In this document: positions 25,130-35,330 of the stretch, piece after piece
Layout: the number at the start of each line of letters is the position of its first letter
Position numbering within the stretch: position 1 is the first letter of the stretch
Source of the DNA: Moringa oleifera
Lineage: Eukaryota > Streptophyta > Magnoliopsida > Brassicales > Moringaceae
Direction of reading: 5' to 3'
Assembly (NCBI GenBank): GCA_021397835.1
Contig: JAJFZO010000065.1
Location: 3,618,501-3,682,500, forward strand
DNA length: 64,000 nucleotides
Translations under genes and position numbers: made by a program
Notes under the pieces: generated by a model
Databases searched by the model: none
Told to the model about the DNA's origin: nothing
What the model saw: only the letters and a program-made list of their open reading frames with translations

Positions 25130-26150
25130 ATTAATTAATTAATTAGCAATAATTTATAATTTAAAAAATTCAAAAATCATTAAATATTTTAGAAAAATAA
25201 AAAGTAAATTTGATTTACATTGATCTTTTAAAAAATATAATAAAAATATAATTAATCAAACAATAAAAAATATAAATACAACAAAAATACAAAACATATG
25301 TAAAATAAATAAATAAAAATATGTAAAAAATAAAATAAAATTCAAAAATTAGATAAATAAAAAACACAAAATAACAAAAAACTAAAAATCAAATAAACTA
25401 ATAAAATTGCAACCACTATGTAAGTCTAATATTTTTTAGTTTTTTTTATTAAAGTAGTCAAAGATGATAAAAAATTTTAAAAAATAAAAATTTAAAAAAT
25501 TTAAAAACAAGGTTAAATAATAAAAAATTAAATGAGGTAAAAAATTTTAAAAAATAAAGTTACTAAGAAAAATAAGTCCTACAAAATAAAAATACTCAAA
25601 CAAAAAAATAAGTATGAGAGAAAAATTAAAAAAACCTAAAGTAACTAAAAAAATAAAAAAACGTAACGTTTTTTGATTAAGCAATCAATGAAGATAATAA
25701 AAGTACATGGCACTAAAGTTTGGGCTTTTTATAAGATTTAAATTTCTCACTTTTTGTCTTACCATTAAAAAAGGAGAACTCTTTTGATTAAACAATGTCT
25801 CATTCAAATCACAAAGTACCACGTGGATAGACTTTTTAGGCTAATCATCCGACAAGATGCTGGCTTCAAATAATGCTGATTCTTTTCTTTTTTAAAAAAA
25901 AAAAATTACAGTGTTGCTTCTTCGTTGCCAATTTAGTGGACTCCACATTAGCTGTATCCAGCTGCTATCCAACGGTGGCGATTGTTCTAAAAATTAAGTG
26001 ACAACTTTTTAAAAAAAATTAAATTCTTTAGTGCTATTATTATTATTGAGATATTTAAAATTAATTCATATAAATATTACATTTCATTTAGAGTATATAT
26101 ATCAAATTCAAATAATTTTTTATTCACAAATTATTTTTTATCAATTTTTT
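25130..26150. repeat. A-rich repeat unit plus short unique insert
   Basis: 25,130-25,670 is another partial A-rich unit of the 0.77-kb family ('aactaataaaattgcaacca' at about 25,400). 25,680-26,030 is less repetitive and includes a non-repetitive GC-richer patch (25,920-25,990). No gene was seen. Confidence 0.5.
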
Positions 26151-26159
26151 AAGGAAAAT

Positions 26160-27800
26160 TTTAGCACTAAAAAATTTTAAATTTTTTGATGATAATAATT
26201 TAAATATTTTATTTATATATGTGAAAAAATTCAACTAAAAATTAGTTATAAGATATTTATAATTTAAATATTTATTTTTTATTTTTTATATTCATTATAA
26301 AATATGATATATAATTATATATTTTTACAAATATAATGACAATCAATTTGTGATTATAATATATAATACATTAAACGTACCATAGAAGTATAATAAAAAG
26401 TGATAAATTGAGATGACACATGGTGAGATAGTCAAGAAGACTCCAAGGATCAGTATGTTTATAAATTGAAAATATGATAAATAAAAAATAATTATTTAAT
26501 TAATTAGATAGTTCCAAATTAACTTAAAACTGTATTCCATTACAATGCACTAATATTTTGTTTAAAAAAAAAAAGTTGAAAGTGAGCTTCAGAGTTTGAA
26601 TATATCATTGTCACTTTCAGACACTCACTTAATCTTAAGTAACACAATTATGACATAATTATATAAAATTTTAAAATAAATATTAATTAAATTTTTAAAA
26701 ATATTTTATCTCATGTTTAATTTTAAATTTCAATATATTTTTAAATAAATTATGATTTATAAAAATTAAATATTGACTTAAATTACAATAAGAAATTAAA
26801 TATATTTCATTGTTTAAATACTTATATTCAAATAAATTCTATAATTTATTTTGAATAAATTGTTTAATTTTAAATAATTTTGACTCTTGATTTATTTATT
26901 ATATTTTTTTAATTTTTTGGTTGTAATTTTTTTAAAAAATATTTCAGTATTTGAGAAACTTTAAAATTTTTTATGATGTTAATTTAAATATTTTGTTTAT
27001 ATTAAAAAATAAAATAAATATTTTTAATACAAAATCTTTAATTTGAATATTTTTAAATTTTAAATTTTTTTATAAAATCTAACTTGATTATTTTTTATCA
27101 ATCAAAATTTATTTTAAAAATATTATAAAATTAAAAAAAATTTAAAAATATATTATGAAATTCAAAAAATTAAAAAAAATGTTTTTAAAAATTTAAATAA
27201 TATTTATTTTTAATATTATTGTTTAAATTTTTATTTTATATGAAATTTAATTTAAATTTTAATATCAAATAAAAAATAAATCAAAGGCGGCCTTGCGTGT
27301 GCCCAAGTGGAATCAAGCTGAACACTGTGTCCAGTACAACGCCCCACAATACAATGCACACGTGAGTGAGTAAGAATCTCTCTCTATCTATACATTAATT
27401 ATAATATGACAAAGTGCATGCATGGAAGCCCAATGACAGACCCTGCGGCCCTATTACCTAACCTTTGTGCCACAAAACACCCGGCAGCGCCTCTCCTCAT
27501 TCTTCACCCATCAGCCGCCTCTACTTTATGTCCCCGAAACCATGCAAGTGTCCCTTTGTGGGGTCCCTAAACCATGAGGCCTGAAGGGCGTAGTGGGTGG
27601 GTCACGCCCATTTTTAGTTAATGTGGAAGCTTAGAAAAGAGAGGTCTAAGTGGGGCAACCTAAAAGAGAAGAAAAAAAGCCTTTCATTCGTCTTATTGAA
27701 AGATGAGTCGGTGCGTTAGCTGATCATGATGCTTCTTAACATCTCCTTAATGGCAATTACTGTCAAAGTAAGAAGATACTTATAAAATATGATGGCTAAT
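26160..27800. repeat. GC-island module, copy B
   Basis: Direct repeat of 23,415-25,125, with the same order of landmarks ('gacaatcaatttgtgatta' at about 26,339, 'gcccaagtggaatcaa' at about 27,302, 'cacacgtgagtga' at about 27,357). It keeps about 45 bp near 27,600 ('gggtcacgcccatttttagt' and following) that copy A has lost. Confidence 0.65.
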
Positions 27801-28080
27801 GATATTAATCAATTAATTAACACAAATATTATTAAAAGGATAATTGTGACTCTTCCTTTTGATTCAATTATGAATTTTCTGCATAATTAATTTATGGGTG
27901 GGCGCGACTTGTGACATTCCGCGTGCACTTTTGTATGCGATTTGAGAACCAACCGCATGCCCGCCTCCCTTTGCACTCTATGATCCTATGTGCAATGAAA
28001 GTGAATTTTCCTTTTTGTATTTTTTATATTAAGATTAAAATTACTTGTTGATCTACATTATATTAAAACAAAAAAATCCG
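27800..28080. other. Short unique stretch
   Basis: The non-repetitive part near 27,895-28,000 is comparatively GC-rich (ggcgcgacttgtgacattcc). I recognise nothing coding. Confidence 0.4.
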
Positions 28081-28598
28081 AAAAATCAAGACAATACATA
28101 TTAAAAAGGAGATAATAGAAAAATAAAACTCTTTGCAAAGCAGCAATTGGAAAAAAAGGTAAAAAATTAAATGAAATAAAATATTAAATTTAAAAATAAA
28201 AGATATCATGCAAAATCATTAAAAATTTTAATGAAAATAAAATAGAAAAAAATAAAATGTGATCTAATATATTCAAAGAAAATAAAAAAATTTAAAGAAG
28301 AAAAATTAGAAAACTTAAAAAATAAAAAAAGTAAAATAATTTATAATTTAAAACAATACAAGAATCATAAAATATTTTATACAAAAATAAAAATAATTTT
28401 GATTTACATTGATCTTTTAAAGAAAAATATAATAAAAATAGAATAAATCAAACAATAAAAAATATAAATACAACAATGATATAATATGTACGTAAAATAA
28501 ATAAATAAAAATATTTAAAAAGTAAAATAAAATTCAAAATTAGATAAATAAAACACATAAAATTATTTTAAATTTTCTTTTAACTTCTTTCTTACAAA

Positions 28599-28645
<47 letters not shown>

Positions 28646-29600
28646 TTTGTTGTGTATTTTTAGTTTCTTTCACTTATCTTCTTTTAGTCAAAATATTTTT
28701 GTTTGAATTTTTCATTTATTTGGTTTCACAATATTTTTATTTGCTTCTATTTTTATTTTTATTTTTATTTTTTTATATTCAGTATTTTTTTGAATTTTAA
28801 TAGTCTTTGATTACTATAATTCAGTAAATTAATAAATATTATACCCACGTGGTCACAATTTTGTTAATCTATTTTATTTTAAATTTTTTTTATTTTGTTT
28901 TGTCATTTTATTTTTTTACACTTTTTTATAGTATTTTGGATACCTTTTATATTTTTATTATATTTTTAAAATTTTTACTATTTGATTTATTTTATTTTTA
29001 TTACAATTTTATTGAAAGATCAATGCAAATCTAAATTGTGTTTTAAAATCTTTTTTATAAAATATTTTATGATTCTTGATTTTTTTTTAAATTTCTATAT
29101 TATTTTTTCATCTTTGATTTTTTTGAGTTTTCCAGTATTTTGAGTTTTTTCTTTTTTTTTTCAACTATTCTCCTTTTTTTAATTTTTTGGATTTTTTTAC
29201 ATTTTATTTTTATTTCTGTTTTTTGATGCTTTTCTTTTTCATGATTTTTCTTGATATATTTGTCATATTTTATTTTATCTTTTATTTTTTTCTTTTTCAA
29301 CACAATTTATTTTCTTATTTGTAAGAGTTTTACTTCTTTATTATTACCTTTTTTTTTCATATATATTGTCTTGATTTTATTGGATTTTCTTTTACTTTTT
29401 TCCATTTATTTTAGTTACTTTGAGTTTTTTATTTTTTTATATTTATTTTTAATTTATTTTTATATTTTTAGTTTCTTTTACTTGTTTTCTTTTAGTAATT
29501 TTTTCTTAGATTTTTTTTAGTTGATTTGGTTTTTAATATTTTTTATTTCCATAATTTTTTTATTTTTATTTTTTTCTATTTTAATTCAACAAACTAGAAT
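28080..29600. repeat. A-rich unit followed by its T-rich inverted partner
   Basis: 28,080-28,570 is an A-rich unit; 28,640-29,600 is T-rich and reads as the reverse complement of the same family ('gatcaatgcaaatctaaatt' at about 29,019 and 'gtcttgattttattgg' at about 29,367). They are separated by a (TA)n run at 28,605-28,636. This is a large inverted repeat that could fold as a long hairpin. Confidence 0.6.
28605..28636. repeat. (TA)n microsatellite
   Basis: About 16 TA units preceded by TGTGTG and followed by a T run. It sits at the inversion point of the A-rich/T-rich repeat; a similar TGTG(TA)n occurs at 34,357-34,380. Confidence 0.9.
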
Positions 29601-29829
29601 GAATAAGTCTGATATGAATTTTGTTTATTCTTATTTTTTAATTGATATTTAGGTAGGAGGAAGATCTCCTTAGAGCATTTGATAAATAGGTTAGAAATAA
29701 TCCTATACTTTTTATATTAATTATAATATAAAAATAATATTTCATATTTTTATTAATATGTTTTTTAAAAAATGAAAGTAGATTTTGTTAAGAAAAATAA
29801 TTATATTACAATCTTGACTTATTGTATAA

Positions 29830-30470
29830 CTTCATCAATCAAAATAAATAAGACACTCATAAAAAAAAAGCACTTGAAGATGAAAAAATAAACATAAAGA
29901 TTTATAAATAACATTAATGCAAAATAAATATGAAACTTAAAACTAAATAAACTAGTAAATTGCAGCCAGTTGGTGAGCTTTAATATGTTTATTCTTTTGT
30001 ATTAAACTAGTCAAAGATGATAAAAATTTTAAAAAAATTAAAAATATACAAAATTTATAAACAAGGTTAAAAAATAATAGCAAATAAAAACTAAAAAATC
30101 AAATAAAATAAATGCTCGTAAATAAAATACTCAACGAAAGAAAAACATAAATACGAGAATTTTTCTTTTAGAAAAAAAGCCAAAGCAACTAAAAAAATAA
30201 AAAAAAAGAGTAAAAAAAATCCAACAAAATTAATGCAATGCATAGAAAAAAATAGTAAGGAAACTAAACTGTTTGAAAGCAAAAAACATAGATTTTGTTG
30301 AAAAATAGTAAAATATAAAATATAAAAAAATCATTGAAAAAATCAAACAAAATAAAAATAAAAAATGTTACAAAATTCAAAAAAATAGAGAAAATACAAA
30401 GAATAACTTAAAAATAAAATAATAAAATAATTTAAAATAAATTAAAACAATTGAGGAATAAAAAAATATT
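29830..30470. repeat. A-rich repeat unit interrupted by the Mutator-like element
   Basis: The A-rich unit ('aactagtaaattgcagccag' at about 29,950) runs up to 30,470 and resumes after 31,626 ('tataaaaatttaaaaaataattttgatttgcattg'). The inserted element splits one repeat unit, so insertion came after the repeat family spread. Confidence 0.65.
30462..30470. repeat. Left target-site duplication of the Pack-MULE
   Basis: AAAAATATT, identical to 31,618-31,626 on the other side. Confidence 0.85.
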
Positions 30471-30812
30471 GGGTAAATATCATTTAAAACCCTGACCTTA
30501 ACATTATCTCTCCAAACAAACCCTTACTTTCAAAATTTATCCAAACAAACCCCAACTTTTTAATTTTGTCCAAATTGAACCTTAATTACAAACATCGTTT
30601 AAATTAATCATCTCCGTAAGGGCATCATCGTCTATTCACTTCCTAAATTAATCCGAGCTTCCTTTCCTTCTTTTTCACCAGAGAAAACACAGTCTTATTG
30701 CTTGAAAAGAGAGAAGAGAAAGAGAGATAAGAGAAAAAAAAAAAAGAAAGTTGTAATTGAAAAATATTTTAATATAAAGTTATCTAAAAAGAAAATAAAA
30801 AAATAAATACAT

Positions 30813-31043
30813 TTGTCATGTGGGGTTATCAAATAATTTGTAGTTGGCAAGGGACACATTTTCTTCACGGTGTCTTCTTGCTATCCAAGCAGAAACCTGC
30901 GATAGCAAATCACCGATACCGACAATCGTGAAATTGACATTTTGCCCACAACCTTACCGACAAAACTTGTACATTCCCTTCTCACACACACACCTCGACT
31001 TGTCTCTTCCTCCTCCACTAATGGCGATCCGGTAATCAACCAG
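30813..31043 (+). other. Leader-like segment upstream of the CP29 fragment
   Basis: A GC-richer, CT-rich stretch inside the Pack-MULE that resembles a plant 5' flank and leader, ending cctcctccactaATGGCG at 31,021. That ATG frame closes after four codons (TAA at 31,033). It may be a second captured piece from the same or another gene, joined to the CP29 exon by an internal deletion. Confidence 0.35.
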
Positions 31044-31337
31044 GTGGAGTTAATCGAGGGCTCGTCTTACTTGGGCCAACCTCTCCCGTTCTCGTTGACG
31101 ACGCTGATATGGATCGAGGTACTGGTGATAGGGTACATCGAGTTCCAGAGAAACGCCGAGCTTGACCCGGAGAAGAGGCTGTACCCGGGCGGCTACTTCG
31201 ACCCGCTCGGCTTGGCCTCTGACCCGAAGAAGAAGGAGCGGCTCCAACTGGCGGAGATCAAGCACTCTCGCCTCGCCATGGTGGCTTTCCTCATCTTCGC
31301 GATTCAGGCGGCGACCAGATTTCTTGATAACCAGTGA
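31044..31337 (+). pseudogene. LHCB4: CP29/LHCB4 C-terminal fragment inside the Pack-MULE
   Basis: CP29 is a minor chlorophyll a/b antenna protein of photosystem II. The plus strand reads [40 protein letters not shown] (helix C), [37 protein letters not shown] (helix A with its ExKxxRLAM chlorophyll-binding motif), [11 protein letters not shown], then stop. The first third (helix B) and the usual C-terminal tail after QAA are missing; the short tail recalls the LHCB4.3/LHCB8 form. Homology starts just after an accag, so an exon boundary may have been captured. The frame opens at a TTG (30,942) with no ATG before helix A. GC content is much higher than the surroundings. Confidence 0.88.
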
Positions 31338-31617
31338 AAAATTGAGAGAGGAAACGATTTTTAGGTTTGTGAAATTGGGAGAAGACCAAAAGGGAGAGGA
31401 TATCGAACGCTGTCGTTTATCACCATATATATTACTGGTGTAATTTTCTTTTTGCCCTTCAACAAATTCATTATTTACAAACGTCGTTTAATTGATTTAG
31501 ACGGAAGGTTCAATTTGGACAAAATTAAAAATTCGGGGTTAGTTTGGATAAATTTTGAAAGTAAAGGTCTGTTTGGAGAGATAGTGTTAAGATCAAGGTT
31601 TTAAATGATATTTACCC

Positions 31618-31626
31618 AAAAATATT
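31618..31626. repeat. Right target-site duplication of the Pack-MULE
   Basis: AAAAATATT, identical to 30,462-30,470 on the other side. Confidence 0.85.
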
Positions 31627-31629
31627 CTA

Positions 31630-33030
31630 TAAAAATTTAAAAAATAATTTTGATTTGCATTGATTTTTTAAAAAAAAATACAAAGAATTTGTATCTTCAC
31701 TATTGTCTTTTTTTATATGCATTTTTAAAATTTTTTTTTGAATTTTTTATTTTATTTTATAAAATATGATAAATAATTTTATATTTTTTATAAATACAAT
31801 GACAATCAATTTGTGATTATAATATATAATATATTAAATGTACCACAAAAGTATAATAGAAAGTGATAAATTGCGATGACACATAATAGGGTTGTCTAGA
31901 AGACCCCAAGGATCAACATATTAATGAATTGAAAAAATGATAAATAAATTGATAATTATCTAATTAATCAGATAGTTTAAAATTGACTTAAAACTATATT
32001 TCATTACAATGCTCTAATGTCCTGTAAAAGAAAAAAGAAAGTGAAGAGTAAAGCTCCAAAGTTTGAAAATATCATGTTACTTTTACGTACTCACTTAATC
32101 TTAAATAATACAATTATGGCACAAAGTAATTTACTTATCAGTTAAGATTTGTGTTTTAAAATTGGCTTGAAATTTGTATAAGGTGAAATGATTATGATCT
32201 TTAAAATTTATTTTTTTAAAAAAATTGATTTGAACATTTAATACATTCTTAAAATTATATATAATTTTAAAATAAATATTATTTAAATTTTTTAAAAATA
32301 TTTTATCTCATACTTTTATTTTAAATTTCAAAATATTTCCAAATAGATTATAATTTATAAAAATTAATAAAATTAAATGTTGATTTAAATTACAATAAAA
32401 AATTAAATATATGTCATTGTTCAAATACTTATATTTAAATAAATTCTATAATTTATTTTGAATACACTATTTAATTTTAAATAATTTTTGACTCTTGATT
32501 TATTTATTATAATATTTTTAATTTTTTGATTGTAATTTTTTAAAAAATATTTTGGTATTAAAAAAAATTTAAAATTTTTTATGATGTTAGTTTAAATATT
32601 AGTTTATATTCTAAAAAATAAATCAAAATTTTTAATAAAAAATCCTTAATTTGAATATTTTTAAATTTTTTGATAAATCTAATTTGATTACTTTTCATCA
32701 ATCAAAATTTATTTAAAAATATTTTAAAATTCATAAATTCTAAAAATATATTATAAAATTCAAAAATTAAAAAAATAATTTTTAAAATTTTAAATAATAT
32801 TTATTTTTAATTTAATTGCATAAATTTTTATTTTATATAAAATTTAATTTAAATTTTAATATCAAATAAAAAATAAATCAATGGCAGGCTTGCTTGTGCC
32901 CAAGTGGAATCAAGGTGAAGACGGTGTCCAGTACAACGCCCCATGATACAATCCACACGTGAGTGAATAAGAATGCCTCTCTGTCTATACACTAATTATA
33001 ATAAAACAAGGTACATGCATGGAAGCTCAA
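31630..33030. repeat. GC-island module, copy C (3'-truncated)
   Basis: Direct repeat of modules A and B from about 31,740 ('gacaatcaatttgtgatta' at about 31,800). It ends shortly after 'cacacgtgagtgaataagaa' (about 32,955) and 'catgcatggaagc' (about 33,014), where an A-rich unit begins. The distal ~300 bp of the island are therefore missing. Confidence 0.65.
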
Positions 33031-35330
33031 TAAGACAATGCATATTAAAATAGACAATAATGAAAAAAAAAACTCTCGGCAAAGCAGCAAAAATAGATTT
33101 TAATGAAAAAAATAGTAAAAAAATAAAATAAAATGTTAAATTTAAAAATAAAAGATATCATGGAAAATCATTAAAAAATTAATGAAAATGAAAATAAAAA
33201 ATAAATGTAATAAAATCTAAAATATTCAAAGCAAATAAAAAATTTAAAAAGAAAAAACACAAAACATTAGAAAATTTAAAAAATAAAAAATGAAAAGAAT
33301 AATGTAAAATAATTTATAATTTAAAACAATTCAACAATCATAAAATATTTTATAGAAAGATAAAAATAATTTTGATTTACATTGATATTTGAAAGAAAAA
33401 TATAATAAAAATACAATAAATCAAACAATAAAAAATATAAATATAAAAAAATATAAAACATATGTAAAATAAATAAATAAAAATATGTAAAAATAAAATA
33501 AAATTCAAAAATTAGATAAATAAAAACATAAAATATGAAAAAACTAAAAATCAAATAAACTAATAAATTACAGCCACTCAATAAGTCTAATATGTTTTGT
33601 TTTGTTGCATTAAAGTGTCAAAGAGATAAAAATTTAAAAATATAAAAAATTTATAAATAAATTAAAAAATAAAATCTAATAAAAAATAAAAAAATCATCT
33701 TCAACATTTTTCAAAAATTTAAAAAACTTAAAATAATTAAAAAATAAAAATGATAAACAATTCAATAAAATCAAGACAATACATATAAAGAAAAGCAATT
33801 ATAAAGTAATTAAACACTTTGTTAAGTGAGAAAATAAATACTTTTTATAATTTTATTTTATTGATATTTTTTATAATTTATAATTTATTTATTTTTATCA
33901 TTTTAACTACTTTAATTCAACAAAATAACAATTTTTAAACATCACTAAGTGATAGTAATTTTGTTAGTTTATTTGGTTTTTATGTATTTTTTACTTTTCA
34001 TTTTTTATTCATTTGAGTGTTGAATTTTATTTTTATTTATATATATATTTATTTTATTAGTATTTTTTATTTTTTTAGTATCTGATTTTATATTTTTATT
34101 ATATTTTTTTATTTTCTTTGGTTTTTTAGATTTTTTAGATTTATTGTCTTTTATTTAATTTTAATTTTTATGATTTTCTTTGATATTGTTTTGCTTTTAT
34201 TTTATTTTTTTGCTCTATAAAGCATGTTGTTTCTTACCATCGCCTTTTTTTTTTTGTTTTCATGTATTGTATTGATTTTGTTAGATTTTTTTAACTCTTT
34301 TTTTTCCTTTTTTTTTTCAATCATTTGAATTTTCTTTTAACTTTTTTCTTACAAATGTGTGTGTGTATATATATATATATTGTTGTGTATTTTTAGTTTA
34401 TTTCAGTTATTTCCTTTTAGTCAAATTATTTTTGGTTGATATTTTAATTTATTTGGTTTTAGAAGATTTTTTATTTGCTTCTATTTTATTTTCTTTTATT
34501 TTTCATATTTTTTAATTTTTATTTTCTTTGAATTTTTATCATCTTTAATTACTATAATTCAGTAAATTAAGAAATATTATACCCACGTGATCACAATCTT
34601 GTTAGCACATTTGATTTTTAATTTTTTAATTTAATTTTATTATTTTGGATATTTTTTATATTTTTATTATATTTTTACATTTTTTGATTTATTTTATTTT
34701 TATTATAATTTTCTTTAAAAGATCAATGCAAATCTAAATTGTGTTTTAAAGTCTTTTCTATGAATATTTTATGATTCTTCAATTGTTTTAAATTATTTTA
34801 TATTTTTTTTGAGTTTTCTAATCTTTCTGTGTTTTTTCTTTTTTTTTCAATTACTCTTTTTTTTTTTTGAAGTTTTTTGGATTTTGTTACATTTTATTTT
34901 TCTATTTCTATTTTTTATGCTTTTCTTTTTTATGATTTTTCTTGATATATATTTTTTATATTTTATTTTATCTTTATTTTATCTTTTTCAATAAAATATA
35001 TATATTTTTTACTTTGTGAGGAGTTTTATTTCTTTATTATTGTCTTATATATATATATATATATATATTGTCTTGATTTTGTTAGATTTTTCTTTTATAC
35101 TTTTATTTCTTTTAGTTACTTTGAGTTTTAAATTTTTTACTCTTTTACTTTAATTTTTTGATATTTTTGGTTTCTTTCACTTTTTTTTTTAGTAACTTCA
35201 TTTTTCTTAGATTTTTTTTCAGTTTATTTGGTCGTTAAGATTTTTAATTTAATTCAATTTTTTATATTTTCATAATGTTTCATCTTTGGTTATATTTTTC
35301 TATTTTAATTCAACAAATTAAAAGATTTTG
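33030..35330. repeat. A-rich unit and T-rich inverted partner, second pair
   Basis: 33,030-33,840 is A-rich (the same landmarks as 28,080-28,570). 33,840-35,330 is T-rich and includes TGTG(TA)n at 34,357-34,380, 'atacccacgtgatcacaat' (about 34,580) and (TA)n at 35,047-35,069. The arrangement repeats that of 28,080-29,600, so the A-rich/T-rich pair is itself a duplicated unit. Confidence 0.6.

Larger units (their letters stand above)
30471..31617 (+). mobile_element. Pack-MULE (non-autonomous Mutator-like element) carrying CP29 sequence
   Basis: The two ends form inverted repeats: left 30,471-30,583 and right 31,505-31,617. By eye 105 of 113 positions match. Both begin GGGTAAATATCATTTAAAAC. 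The element is flanked by identical 9-bp AAAAATATT (30,462-30,470 and 31,618-31,626), the target-site length typical of Mutator-like elements. Because the flank is itself A/T-rich, boundaries one or two bases further out (7- or 5-bp duplications) cannot be excluded. The interior has no transposase but has a fragment of LHCB4 and a GC-richer leader, the definition of a Pack-MULE. Length is 1,147 bp. Confidence 0.9.

Noticed and set aside
28600..29520. Hydrophobic open frames that look like membrane proteins
   Set aside because: T-rich DNA gives poly-F/L/Y frames; they lie in the inverted repeat and include the (TA)n run.
30844..31035. 63-residue plus-strand frame upstream of the CP29 fragment
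   Set aside because: It starts from TTG, overlaps the leader-like segment and shows no motif.
30469..31619. Alternative Pack-MULE ends with 5- or 7-bp target duplications
   Set aside because: They are possible because TT also pairs at the ends, but the 9-bp version fits the Mutator family and the long TIRs best.
20340..35330. Organellar insertion (plastid or mitochondrial) because of extreme A+T content
   Set aside because: No plastid or mitochondrial gene, tRNA or rRNA is recognisable, and the structure is repetitive.
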